Of a stretch of 50,078 nucleotides of DNA, positions 1-8,020 are shown in pieces (within the stretch, counting starts at the first letter, position 1; every line of letters begins with the position of its first letter). The notes under the pieces are model-generated. The model was given only the letters and a program-made list of their open reading frames with translations, was not told the origin of the DNA and searched no databases. Origin of the DNA: Streptomyces otsuchiensis (GTDB lineage: Bacteria > Actinomycetota > Actinomycetes > Streptomycetales > Streptomycetaceae); the NCBI RefSeq assembly GCF_004305975.1, contig NZ_BHZI01000004.1, positions 1-50,078 of the forward strand. The letters are read 5' to 3'. Both the position numbers and the translations under genes were made by a program.

Positions 1-363
1 GGGGAGGGGGCGGTGCGGGCAGGCTCGTTCTGCTGCGTCATCGCAGTGCTCCTGTTCGTCGTCTCGAGGCGCCGTTCGGCGTCCCCGGATCCCTTCCATG
101 GTCGCACCGCACGGCCGTGGCCGAGAAGACCCGGGCGTCATGCCGAAGGAGATGTCGATCACGGAACCCCGGAGGCCCTGCGTGACGTCTCGGACTCCGA
201 GAGCGATGGTGCGACCCCGCTGCCACCGGCCCGACGGGGCACGCGGGAGGGCCCGCCCCGGTGCCCGGGAGCGACACGGAGCGGACACCGCCGATGTGAG
301 TCGGGGGCCCGTACTCGCCTATCGTTCCTGGGGCAATGACGTCACGGCCAGCGAGGGGGACAG
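1..363. other. Non-coding stretch upstream of the EEP gene
   Basis: I see no convincing gene here; the open frames have low-complexity Arg/Pro/Gly content typical of off-frame reading of high-GC DNA. A perfect 8-bp palindrome TGACGTCA lies at 337-344, and a GAGGGGGA ribosome binding site at 353-360 serves the gene starting at 364. No clear promoter hexamers. Confidence 0.5.
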
Positions 364-1380
364 ATGGCACGCACCGAAACCTCCGCCGGAACGCCGGCGC
401 CCGGTGCCGACGACCCGGAGCCGGCTGAGAGCAGAACACCCAAGTGGAGTGATTCCACGGGCCGCTGGCGGCGCGGTCTGATCCTCGCCGGGATCGCCCT
501 GACGGCCGCCGCGGCCATGCTGCTGCACTCCAAGGTGCCCAACGCCATCGGCAACTTCGGGAGTCTGCTCCAGACCTTCCTGCCGTGGCTGGGTCTGGTG
601 ATCCCGGTGGTGGTCGGCTGCGCGCTGCTGCGCCGCTCGGTCTCCGCGCTCGCCGCGGCCCTGGTGACGGCGCTGGTCTGGCTGAACCTCTTCGGGGGGC
701 TGCTGGTCGACAAGACCGGCGACGGCGGCTCGTTGATGGTCGTCAGCCACAACGTCGACGCGGAGAACTCCGACCCGGAGGCCACCGCCCGCAACCTGGC
801 GGGCTCCGGAGCCGACCTGCTGGCGCTCCAGGAGATCCCGGAGGGTCAGGAGGAGGTCTACGACGGCCAGTTGGCACAGGAGTTCCCGTACCACAGCGTG
901 CAGGGCACGGTGGGGCTGTGGAGCCGCTACCCGATGAGCCGGACCCAGGACATCGACATCGGCATGGGCTGGCCGCGCGCCATGCGCTCCACGGTCGCCA
1001 CCCCGCAGGGTGAGGTCGCCGCCTATGTGGCGCACCTGCCCTCGGTCCGGGTGGAGTTCCGGTCCGGCTTCACCGCCGGCAAGCGGGACCGCGCCGCCGA
1101 CACCCTGGCGGAGGCCATCGCGGCGGACAGCCAGGACCGGGTGGTCCTCCTGGGCGACCTCAACGGCACCATGAACGACCGGGCGCTGGCACCGCTCACC
1201 TCCCAGCTGCGCTCCACCCAGGGCGCGGCCGGGGCCGGGTTCGGCTTCAGCTTCCCGGCGGACTTCCCGGTGACCCGGATCGACCAGATCCTCGTGCGCG
1301 GCCTCGAACCGGTCTCGTCCTGGACGCTGCCCGCCACCGGCAGCGACCACCTGCCCGTCGCCGCCCGCCTGGACCTCTGA
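364..1380 (+). CDS. Membrane-anchored endonuclease/exonuclease/phosphatase (EEP) family protein
   Basis: A 338-residue protein. A hydrophilic N-terminus is followed by three hydrophobic helices (about 38-55, 66-88 and 92-112) and then a C-terminal EEP fold (about 120-338). EEP landmarks are visible in order: SHNV, LQE (metal-binding Glu), GDLNGT, RIDQIL and the terminal SDHLPV. The fold hydrolyses phosphodiesters (DNases, sphingomyelinases, inositol phosphatases); with three N-terminal helices the catalytic domain is probably outside the membrane. The substrate cannot be named. GAGGGGGA sits 3-4 bases before the ATG. The gene is monocistronic by spacing and is followed by a heptamer repeat. 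Confidence 0.85.
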   Translation: MARTETSAGTPAPGADDPEPAESRTPKWSDSTGRWRRGLILAGIALTAAAAMLLHSKVPNAIGNFGSLLQTFLPWLGLVIPVVVGCALLRRSVSALAAALVTALVWLNLFGGLLVDKTGDGGSLMVVSHNVDAENSDPEATARNLAGSGADLLALQEIPEGQEEVYDGQLAQEFPYHSVQGTVGLWSRYPMSRTQDIDIGMGWPRAMRSTVATPQGEVAAYVAHLPSVRVEFRSGFTAGKRDRAADTLAEAIAADSQDRVVLLGDLNGTMNDRALAPLTSQLRSTQGAAGAGFGFSFPADFPVTRIDQILVRGLEPVSSWTLPATGSDHLPVAARLDL

Positions 1381-1401
1381 GGGGGCGCGGGGCTCCGCAA
1401 T

Positions 1402-1443
1402 CCGTCACCCGTCACCCGCCATCCGCCATCCGTCATCCGTCAC
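1402..1443. repeat. 7-bp tandem repeat, six units
   Basis: Six consecutive heptamers fit the consensus CCGYCAY without indels, starting 22 bases after the EEP stop codon. No palindromic structure, so it is unlikely to be a simple terminator. It lies between the EEP gene and the guanidine riboswitch. Confidence 0.8.
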
Positions 1444-1560
1444 CCGGTCGTCCACGCGTCGCCGGAGCCCCGCGTCTCGGGGCGGCGGCCGGCGGCGCGG
1501 GGCCGCGTCACCCCCGGTCGCGCAGGGTGTGCGACAGTGGACACAGAGCCCCGACCGGCT

Positions 1561-1602
1561 CCCGGACGAGTGCGTCGTACCCGGACAGGACAAGACGACG
1601 CC
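1561..1602 (+). ncRNA. Guanidine-III (ykkC-III) riboswitch
   Basis: This segment closely resembles the guanidine-III riboswitch consensus as I remember it from the Thermobifida fusca example: CCGGACGAG at 1562-1570, then CCCGGACAGGACAAGA near 1580-1595. Helix P1 is GCGTCGT (1572-1578) paired with ACGACGC (1595-1601); the pseudoknot helix is CCGG (1562-1565) with CCGG (1581-1584). The 3' strand of P1 ends three bases before the GGAGGG ribosome binding site (1604-1609) of the next gene, so ligand binding could directly control translation. The class senses guanidinium and often precedes sugE/gdx genes, which is the case here. Confidence 0.92.
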
Positions 1603-1615
1603 CGGAGGGATCGTC

Positions 1616-1930
1616 GTGGCCTGGTTCTTTCTTGTCGTGTCCGGTGCGCTGGAGGCGGTCTGGGCGACCGCGCTGGGGAAGTCCGAGGGCTTCAGCCGGC
1701 TGGTGCCCAGCATCGTCTTCGGTGTCGCGCTGGTCCTCAGCATGGGCGGTCTGGCACTGGCCCTGCGCACCCTGCCCGTCGGTACGGCGTACGCGATCTG
1801 GGTGGGTATCGGCGCCGTCGGCACAGCCGGCTACGCGATGGCGTTCGGCGGCGAGCCCGCGACGCTGCTGAAGCTGCTGTTCCTCGCCGGCATCGTGGGC
1901 TGTGTGATCGGCCTCAAGCTGGTGCACTGA
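1616..1930 (+). CDS. sugE: SugE/Gdx-type small multidrug resistance protein, guanidinium exporter
   Basis: A 104-residue, four-helix SMR protein. The GTG at 1616 is chosen because GGAGGG lies 6 bases upstream and the length matches the family (about 105). The conserved membrane glutamate is E13 in a GALEAVWA context; a Trp and Lys-Ser-Glu-Gly follow as in SugE/Gdx. SMR proteins work as antiparallel dimers exchanging the cation for protons. The guanidine-III riboswitch immediately upstream points to guanidinium (Gdx function) rather than quaternary ammonium as the physiological substrate. A strong hairpin follows the gene. Confidence 0.93.
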   Translation: MAWFFLVVSGALEAVWATALGKSEGFSRLVPSIVFGVALVLSMGGLALALRTLPVGTAYAIWVGIGAVGTAGYAMAFGGEPATLLKLLFLAGIVGCVIGLKLVH

Positions 1931-1963
1931 CCGCGTCGGCGTCCGCGCTCCGGCGTGGCGGGC

Positions 1964-1996
1964 TGGCGGGCCCCCACCCCCGTGCGGGGCCCGCCA
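1964..1996. terminator. Hairpin terminator after sugE
   Basis: A perfect 11-bp stem: arms 1964-1974 and 1986-1996, loop 1975-1985, beginning 34 bases after the sugE stop codon. No U-tract, as is usual in actinobacteria. It lies between the convergent sugE and nadE genes. Confidence 0.7.
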
Positions 1997-2009
1997 CCGG
2001 CCGGTCGTT

Positions 2010-2085
2010 CGTGCGTCGGCCTGTCGCTCGTGCGCCGGGCGGTCGGCCGTACGCCGGGCGCCCGTTCGCGCGCCGGGCGCGTCAG
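2010..2085. repeat. 19-bp tandem repeat, four degenerate units
   Basis: Units begin at 2010, 2029, 2048 and 2067 with an exact 19-base period; the best-conserved part is CGNNCGYCGG. The last unit runs into the nadE stop codon (2082-2084). Confidence 0.7.
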
Positions 2086-3863
2086 CCCAGGCCCGCGCCC
2101 CCGGCCGCGCCTTCCGCGCCGGTCTCCCGCCAGCGGTTGGTGATCGGCAGACGCCGGTCCTTGCCGAATCCCTTGGGCGAGATCTTGGTGCCCGGCGGGT
2201 ACTGGCGGCGCTTGTACTCGGCGGTGTCCACCAGCCGCAGCACCCGCGTCACCAGCTCGGCGTCGAAGCCCGCCGCGACGATCTCGGCGTGGCCCCGGTC
2301 GCGGTCGACGTACCGCTCCAGGATGGCGTCCAGCACCGGGTAGTCCGGCAGTGAGTCGGTGTCGACCTGGCCGGGGCGCAGCTCGGCGCTCGGCGGCTTG
2401 GTGATCGAGTTCTCGGGGATCGGCGGCGTCCCGCCCTGCCGGGCGGCGTCGTCGTTGCGCCAGCGGGCGAGCCGGAAGACGGTCGTCTTGTAGACGTCCT
2501 TGATCGGGCCGTAGGCGCCCACCGAGTCGCCGTACAGGGTCGAGTAGCCGCAGGCCAGCTCCGACTTGTTGCCCGGCGCCAGGACGATGTGGCCCTCCTG
2601 GTTGGAGAGCGCCATCAGCAGGGTGCCGCGCAGCCGGGACTGGAGGTTCTCCTCCGCGAGCCCGGTCAGCTCCGTCTGGCCCATGTAGGCGGCGAACATC
2701 GGCTCGATCTCCACCGTGCGGAACCGCAGCCCGGTGCGGCGTGCCAGCTCGGCGGCGTCGTCGCGGGAGTGGCCGGAGGAGTAGCGGGAGGGCATCGACA
2801 CGCCGTGGACGTTCTCGGGGCCGAGCGCGTCGCAGGCGATCGCCGCGACGAGCGCCGAGTCGATCCCGCCGGACAGCCCGATCAGCACGGAGCGGAAGCC
2901 GTTCTTGTGCGCGTAGGCGCGCAGCCCCATCACCAGCGCGCCGTAGATCTCCTCCTCGTCGCAGGTGGACGGTGCCACCCGGCCGCCGTACACCGGCTCG
3001 TACCGGGGCAGCGGCTCGGCGGACAGTACCCGGTGGTCGATCCGCAGGCCGTCGTCCACCACCCCGGAGGGCGCCTCCCCGGCGGCGGGCAGCTCCAGGT
3101 CGAGCAGCAGCAGCTCCTCCGCGAACTGCGGCGCGCGGGCGATCACCTCGCCGTCCGCGCCGACCACGATCGAGTCGCCGTCGAAGACCAGCTCGTCCTG
3201 GCCACCGGTCATCGCCAGGTAGGCGGTGGTGCAGCCGGCCTCCTGAGCGCGCTTGCGCACCAGGTCCAGCCGGGTGTCGTCCTTGTCGCGCTCGTAGGGG
3301 GAGGCGTTGACGGACAGCAGCAGCCCGGCTCCCGCCGCGCGTGCCGCCGGTACCCGGCCGCCGTCCTGCCACAGGTCCTCGCAGATCGCGAGCGCCACGT
3401 CGACGCCCCGCACCCGCACCACCGGCAGCGTCTCGCCGGGCACGAAGTAGCGGAACTCGTCGAAGACGCCGTAGTTCGGGAGGTGGTGCTTGGCGAAGCT
3501 GAGCGCGACCTCGCCGCCGTACAGCACGGCGGCGGCGTTCTGCGGCGCGCCGGCGGGCTGGCCCAGCCGGGGGCGGGCGCCGGCCCGGTCGAGGTACCCG
3601 ACCACGACGGGTGTCCCGCCCAGGGCCTCGCCCTCCAGCCGGGCGGCCAGGGCGCGCAGCGCGTCACGGCTGGCCTCCACGAAGGAGCCGCGCAGCGCGA
3701 GGTCCTCCACCGGGTAGCCGGTGAGCATCATCTCGGGGAAGGCGACCAGGTGGGCGCCGTCCGCCGCGGCCTGCCGGGTCCGGTGGACCACGGCGTCCGC
3801 GTTGCCGGAGAGGTCCCCGACGCAGGAGTCGATCTGGGCGAGAGCAAGACGTAGCTGAGGCAC
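2082..3863 (-). CDS. nadE: Glutamine-dependent NAD+ synthetase
   Basis: A 593-residue two-domain enzyme that makes NAD+ from deamido-NAD+, ATP and glutamine in the last step of NAD biosynthesis. Residues 1-270 form the nitrilase-type glutaminase domain with the expected triad E44 (FPEMM), K125 (FAKHH) and C161 (AICEDLW). Residues about 295-593 form the ATP pyrophosphatase domain with the SGGIDS P-loop at 331-336. The GTG start at 3863 gives the conserved N-terminus PQLRLALAQID. It has no ribosome binding site but sits 7 bases after a TAGACT -10 box, suggesting a leaderless mRNA. Divergent from glnA2. Confidence 0.97.
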   Translation of the reverse strand: MPQLRLALAQIDSCVGDLSGNADAVVHRTRQAAADGAHLVAFPEMMLTGYPVEDLALRGSFVEASRDALRALAARLEGEALGGTPVVVGYLDRAGARPRLGQPAGAPQNAAAVLYGGEVALSFAKHHLPNYGVFDEFRYFVPGETLPVVRVRGVDVALAICEDLWQDGGRVPAARAAGAGLLLSVNASPYERDKDDTRLDLVRKRAQEAGCTTAYLAMTGGQDELVFDGDSIVVGADGEVIARAPQFAEELLLLDLELPAAGEAPSGVVDDGLRIDHRVLSAEPLPRYEPVYGGRVAPSTCDEEEIYGALVMGLRAYAHKNGFRSVLIGLSGGIDSALVAAIACDALGPENVHGVSMPSRYSSGHSRDDAAELARRTGLRFRTVEIEPMFAAYMGQTELTGLAEENLQSRLRGTLLMALSNQEGHIVLAPGNKSELACGYSTLYGDSVGAYGPIKDVYKTTVFRLARWRNDDAARQGGTPPIPENSITKPPSAELRPGQVDTDSLPDYPVLDAILERYVDRDRGHAEIVAAGFDAELVTRVLRLVDTAEYKRRQYPPGTKISPKGFGKDRRLPITNRWRETGAEGAAGGAGLG

Positions 3864-3870
3864 GAGGGCG

Positions 3871-3876
3871 AGTCTA
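3871..3876 (-). promoter_or_regulatory. Putative -10 box of a leaderless nadE promoter
   Basis: On the minus strand TAGACT occupies 3876-3871; seven bases separate it from the GTG start at 3863, so a transcript starting at the normal distance begins at or beside the start codon. A -35 match is weak (TCGTCA, 18-base spacer). The rest of the 310-base gap to glnA2 holds no gene and no GlnR-type box that I can find. Confidence 0.5.
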
Positions 3877-4173
3877 CGTGATTAATCGTCTAACTGACGA
3901 GATCTCTCGGGTGCGGCGCCGGTCACTCCGGCGGGCGCGAAGCGAAGGCGGGGACGGAACGGCGCATGACTGCCCGTGAACACCCCCGTGCCCGGCGTTC
4001 ACGCCCTCTGCGAGCCCTGGGGCGCACGCCCCCACACGCCGCTGGCGCCGGGCCGTGACGCGGGTACGCAACGCCCGCGAAACGGTGTGGTGGAATGCTC
4101 ATGTGCCCCCGGGCGGCCCGGGGTCTTCCCAGGGTCCGGTGCCCGGCGGCGTGACCAGCGAGGATGGGTGGAG

Positions 4174-5535
4174 ATGGACAAGCAGCAGGAATTTGTGCTC
4201 CGTACGCTGGAGGAGCGCGACATCCGGTTCGTCCGACTGTGGTTCACCGACGTTCTCGGCTTCCTCAAGTCCGTCGCGGTGGCGCCCGCCGAACTGGAGC
4301 AGGCCTTCGACGAGGGCATCGGCTTCGACGGCTCCGCCATCGAGGGCTTCGCGCGCGTCCACGAGTCCGACATGATCGCCAAGCCCGCGCCCAGCACCTT
4401 CCAGATCCTGCCCTGGCGCGCCGAGTCCCCGGGCACCGCACGGATGTTCTGCGACATCCTGATGCCCGACGGCTCCCCGTCGTACGCCGACCCGCGCTAC
4501 GTCCTCAAGCGCATCCTCTCCAAGACCTCCGACCTCGGGTTCACCTTCTACACCCACCCCGAGATCGAGTTCTTCCTGCTCAAGGACAAGCCCGTCGACG
4601 GCACCCGGCCCACCCCGGCCGACTCCTCCGGCTACTTCGACCACACCCCGCAGAACGTCGGCATGGACTTCCGCCGCCAGGCGATCTCCATGCTGGAGTC
4701 CATGGGCATCTCCGTGGAGTTCTCCCACCACGAGGGCGCGCCGGGCCAGCAGGAGATCGACCTCCGCTACGCCGACGCGCTGACCACCGCCGACAACATC
4801 ATGACCTTCCGGCTAGTCATGAAGCAGGTGGCGCTCGAACAGGGAGTCCAGGCCACCTTCATGCCCAAGCCGTTCTCCGAGTACCCCGGCTCCGGGATGC
4901 ACACCCACCTCTCGCTGTTCGAGGGCGACCGCAACGCCTTCCACGAGACCGGCGCCGAGTACCAGCTCTCCAAGGTCGGCCGCTCCTTCATCGCCGGACT
5001 GCTGCGCCACTCCGCGGAGATCTCCGCCATCACCAACCAGTGGGTCAACTCCTACAAGCGGATCTGGGGCGGCACCAACCGCCCGGCCGGCGCCGGCGGC
5101 GAGGCGCCCTCCTACATCTGCTGGGGCCACAACAACCGCTCGGCGCTGATCCGGGTCCCGATGTACAAGCCCGGCAAGACCGGTTCCACCCGCGTCGAGG
5201 TCCGCTCCCTGGACTCCGGCGCCAACCCCTACCTCGCCTACTCCGTGCTGCTCGCCGCTGGCCTCAAGGGCGTCGAGGAGGGGTACGAACTCCCCGCCGG
5301 GGCCGAGGACGACGTCTGGGCCCTCACCGACGCCGAACGCCGCGCCCTGGGCATCGACCCCCTCCCGCAGAACCTCGGCGAGGCGATCGATCTCATGCAG
5401 CGCAGCGAACTGGTCGCCGAGACCCTGGGCGAGCACGTCTTCGACTTCTTTCTCCGCAACAAGAAGCAGGAGTGGGAGGAGTACCGCTCCGAGGTCACCG
5501 CCTTCGAACTCCGCAAGAACCTCCCTGTGTTGTAG
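4174..5535 (+). CDS. glnA2: GlnA2-type glutamine synthetase homologue (probable gamma-glutamylpolyamine synthetase)
   Basis: A 453-residue type I glutamine synthetase fold. Visible signatures: FTDVLG, GFDGSAIEGFA near the N-terminus, EIEFFL, GSGMHTHLSL, the ATP-binding NSYKR region and RVEVRSLD. The region that carries the adenylylated Tyr (NLYDLP) in GlnA reads PLPQNLGEAIDLM with no tyrosine, so it is probably not a GlnE target. In S. coelicolor the gene beside nadE and near glnE is glnA2 (SCO2241), reported to glutamylate polyamines rather than make glutamine; the call here rests on that context plus the missing Tyr. ATG 4174 is chosen over the in-frame GTG 4168 because GAGG at 4160-4163 is about ten bases upstream. 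Confidence 0.85.
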   Translation: MDKQQEFVLRTLEERDIRFVRLWFTDVLGFLKSVAVAPAELEQAFDEGIGFDGSAIEGFARVHESDMIAKPAPSTFQILPWRAESPGTARMFCDILMPDGSPSYADPRYVLKRILSKTSDLGFTFYTHPEIEFFLLKDKPVDGTRPTPADSSGYFDHTPQNVGMDFRRQAISMLESMGISVEFSHHEGAPGQQEIDLRYADALTTADNIMTFRLVMKQVALEQGVQATFMPKPFSEYPGSGMHTHLSLFEGDRNAFHETGAEYQLSKVGRSFIAGLLRHSAEISAITNQWVNSYKRIWGGTNRPAGAGGEAPSYICWGHNNRSALIRVPMYKPGKTGSTRVEVRSLDSGANPYLAYSVLLAAGLKGVEEGYELPAGAEDDVWALTDAERRALGIDPLPQNLGEAIDLMQRSELVAETLGEHVFDFFLRNKKQEWEEYRSEVTAFELRKNLPVL

Positions 5536-5717
5536 CGCCGTAGCGCCGGTCCGGCGGCGGGTGCGGTGCCCGTACGCCCGCTGTGCCGTGTCGGGGCCGG
5601 TCGGTAGTCTTTTGGCTGGTGGTGCCGCAACTCCGGTGGGTGCGGGGTCGCTTGGGCGCCGCGCTACGGGGCTGGCCGCGCCGGTCCGGCCCGGCACCAG
5701 GGGAGGGGCGTGCTCGG

Positions 5718-7961
5718 ATGAGGCCGTTGGAGTCAGGGGACCCGGGCCGGGTGGGGCCGTACCGGCTGCTGGCGCGGCTGGGCGACGGCGGTATGGGCAC
5801 GGTCTTCCTCGCGGAGAGCCTGGCCGGGGCGCGGGTCGCCCTGAAGTCGATCCGGAGCGGCGCCGCGCACGACGCCGGGTTCCGGGCCCGGTTCGCGCGG
5901 GAGATCCAGGCGGCCGGGATGGTGCGCTCGCCGTGGGTCGCCGCCGTTCTCGACGCCGAGCCCGGTGACGACGGCGGTGCGCCGTGGATCGCCACGGAGT
6001 ACGTGCCCGGGCCGACACTCCACGAACTCATCACCCGCCACGGCCCGTTGCCGGGCCGCAGCGCGGGCGCGCTGGGGCTCGGGCTCGCCCGCGCCCTGGA
6101 GGCGGTACACGGCGCGGGGCTGGTGCACCGTGACGTCAAGCCGTCGAACGTCCTGGTCACCGTCGACGGCCCACGTCTGATCGACTTCGGGGTCGCCCGT
6201 CTGGTCGACGTGGCCGCCACCGGCGGTCTCACCCACACCGGGGCCTCCGTCGGCTCTCCCGGGTACATGTCCCCGGAGCAGGTGCTCGGCCGCCGGGTCA
6301 CGCCCGCGGGCGACATCTTCTGTCTGGGTGGCGTGCTCGTCCACGCCACCACCGGACGGCTTCCTTTCCCCGTCGAGGAGGCGAGCAGTCCGCACGCGCT
6401 GATGTTCGCGGTCGTCCAGAACGAGCCGCGCCTCGACGACGTTCCGGAGGAACTGCGGGACCTGGTGGCCTCGTGCCTGGCCAAGACCCCGGAGGACCGG
6501 CCCGACGGCACCGCGCTGCTGGGAGCGCTGGACCGCTACCGCGCCGGGCTGGACGAGGACGCCACCGCTGACGGGGGCGACCCCTGGCTCCCCGGCCGTG
6601 CGCTCGCGGCGGTCGCGCGCATCTCCGTGCGGGGCATGGCCCGCGTCGACCTGCGGATCTCCGGCGGAGGCGGGGGCGAGAACCCGCTCCCGGGTGAGCC
6701 GCCCCCGGGCGAACCGCCACTTGACGGTGCGGCGTCCGCCGACGAGCCGGTATCCGCCGACGATCCGGGGCACGCGGGAGCACCGGAGGTCCCGGCGCCG
6801 GCCCCGGTCCCGGCCTCCGAGACCGTGCCGGTCCCCGCCTCGGCGGAAGAGGGCGGCACCGCGCCGCCGGTGCCGTGGGGCCCGCCGGAGACCTCGCCCG
6901 GCGTGGCCGCCGATCCGGCGACGGGCTCGGGCACCCCGGGCGGCGACTTCGCGCTGGACGACGACGATGACACCGGAGCCACCGCCAGTACCTCGGAGAC
7001 CACGGACACCTCGGACACCACGGACTCAGCCGCCCCCGCCGCGCAGGACCCGGCCGCTGCCGACCTGCGCTGGTCGGTCCGGGGCAACGCCTCGGTCAGT
7101 GGCTCCGCCACGGCCGGAGCCACGGCCGGGCCCGGGGGCGGCACGGCGCGCGGTGGCCCGAGCGGACCGCCGCGCCCGTCCGGTCCACCGGCCGTCGCCC
7201 ACTGGGATCGTTACCCGGGCCCCGCCCGGCTGGTTTCCCTGCGCAGCGTGGAGACCGCGCTCTACTGGCTGCTCGCCGTCTACGTCGGGTTCAAGCTGAT
7301 CGCCGTCGTCTCCTACGCCGGCTTCATGGGCACCATCGACGAGTGGGAGGCGGCCAACTGGGCCGCGTGGGCCGACATCGACGTGATGACGGAGGACGTG
7401 AGCCTGCTCCTCGGTATCGAGGTGGTGCTGGGGGTGGCGCTCTTCGTCGTGGGGCTGATCTGGTTCTGGCGGGTCCGCAACAACGCCGAGGTGTTCTTCC
7501 CCGGTGAGGCGCGGTACACGACGGGCATGGCCGTGGGCGGCTGGTTCATCCCGCTCGCCTGGTGGGTGATCCCGGCTCAGGTCGCGCGCGACAGCTGGTA
7601 CGCCTCGTTGCCCGACCACTCGCGGGGCCGTTCGGCCGGCGCGGAGGCCCGGCGCGCGCTCGACTGGCCGGGCCGGCACTTCCTCTCCTGGTGGTGGGTG
7701 GCGAACGTCGTCGCGTCGCTGGCCTACCTGGCTCTGTCGTTCACCATCCCGGCGATGACCGAGGTGCCCGACCGCCTCGCCGGGGTCGTGGACTTCGGGC
7801 AGATGTCGTCGCTCGCCGGCTGGACCATCGTCCTCCACCTGCTCTGCGTGCCCATGGCCCTGACCTGCGTCTTCCTGGTGCGGCTCCTCTCCGGGCACCA
7901 GCGCAGCCGCGCCTGGTACCACCTCGGCGGCCACTCCCGGCGCGCGCCGTTCCGCTTCTGA
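5718..7961 (+). CDS. Ser/Thr protein kinase with a C-terminal multi-helix DUF4328 region
   Basis: A 747-residue protein. Residues about 14-275 are a Hanks-type kinase with a glycine-rich loop (GDGGMG), ATP Lys43, catalytic HRD at 137-139, DFG at 156-158 and the SPGYMSPEQ activation segment. About 300-490 is a Pro/Glu/Ala/Thr-rich low-complexity linker with an acidic patch. From about 498 there are five hydrophobic helices (near 513-535, 560-582, 600-620, 655-675 and 697-720) with WFIPLAWW and W-rich motifs typical of DUF4328. All catalytic residues are present, so the kinase should be active and membrane-tethered. ATG 5718 is preceded by GGGAGGGG. It converges on the M23 peptidase gene. The DUF4328 role is unknown. 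Confidence 0.92.
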   Translation: MRPLESGDPGRVGPYRLLARLGDGGMGTVFLAESLAGARVALKSIRSGAAHDAGFRARFAREIQAAGMVRSPWVAAVLDAEPGDDGGAPWIATEYVPGPTLHELITRHGPLPGRSAGALGLGLARALEAVHGAGLVHRDVKPSNVLVTVDGPRLIDFGVARLVDVAATGGLTHTGASVGSPGYMSPEQVLGRRVTPAGDIFCLGGVLVHATTGRLPFPVEEASSPHALMFAVVQNEPRLDDVPEELRDLVASCLAKTPEDRPDGTALLGALDRYRAGLDEDATADGGDPWLPGRALAAVARISVRGMARVDLRISGGGGGENPLPGEPPPGEPPLDGAASADEPVSADDPGHAGAPEVPAPAPVPASETVPVPASAEEGGTAPPVPWGPPETSPGVAADPATGSGTPGGDFALDDDDDTGATASTSETTDTSDTTDSAAPAAQDPAAADLRWSVRGNASVSGSATAGATAGPGGGTARGGPSGPPRPSGPPAVAHWDRYPGPARLVSLRSVETALYWLLAVYVGFKLIAVVSYAGFMGTIDEWEAANWAAWADIDVMTEDVSLLLGIEVVLGVALFVVGLIWFWRVRNNAEVFFPGEARYTTGMAVGGWFIPLAWWVIPAQVARDSWYASLPDHSRGRSAGAEARRALDWPGRHFLSWWWVANVVASLAYLALSFTIPAMTEVPDRLAGVVDFGQMSSLAGWTIVLHLLCVPMALTCVFLVRLLSGHQRSRAWYHLGGHSRRAPFRF

Positions 7962-7976
7962 GCAGTCGGCCGCGGG

Positions 7977-8011
7977 GTGGTGGCGCCCGCCACGGCGGTG
8001 GGCGCCACCAC
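7977..8011. terminator. Bidirectional hairpin terminator
   Basis: Perfect 12-bp inverted repeat, arms 7977-7988 and 8000-8011 with an 11-base loop, in the 59-base gap between the convergent kinase and peptidase genes. Confidence 0.8.
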
Positions 8012-8020
8012 GGCCGCCCG

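Noticed and set aside
3864-4173. GlnR box upstream of glnA2
   Set aside because: No GTnAC-n6-GaAAC pattern found; glnA2 is not a classical GlnR target as far as I recall.
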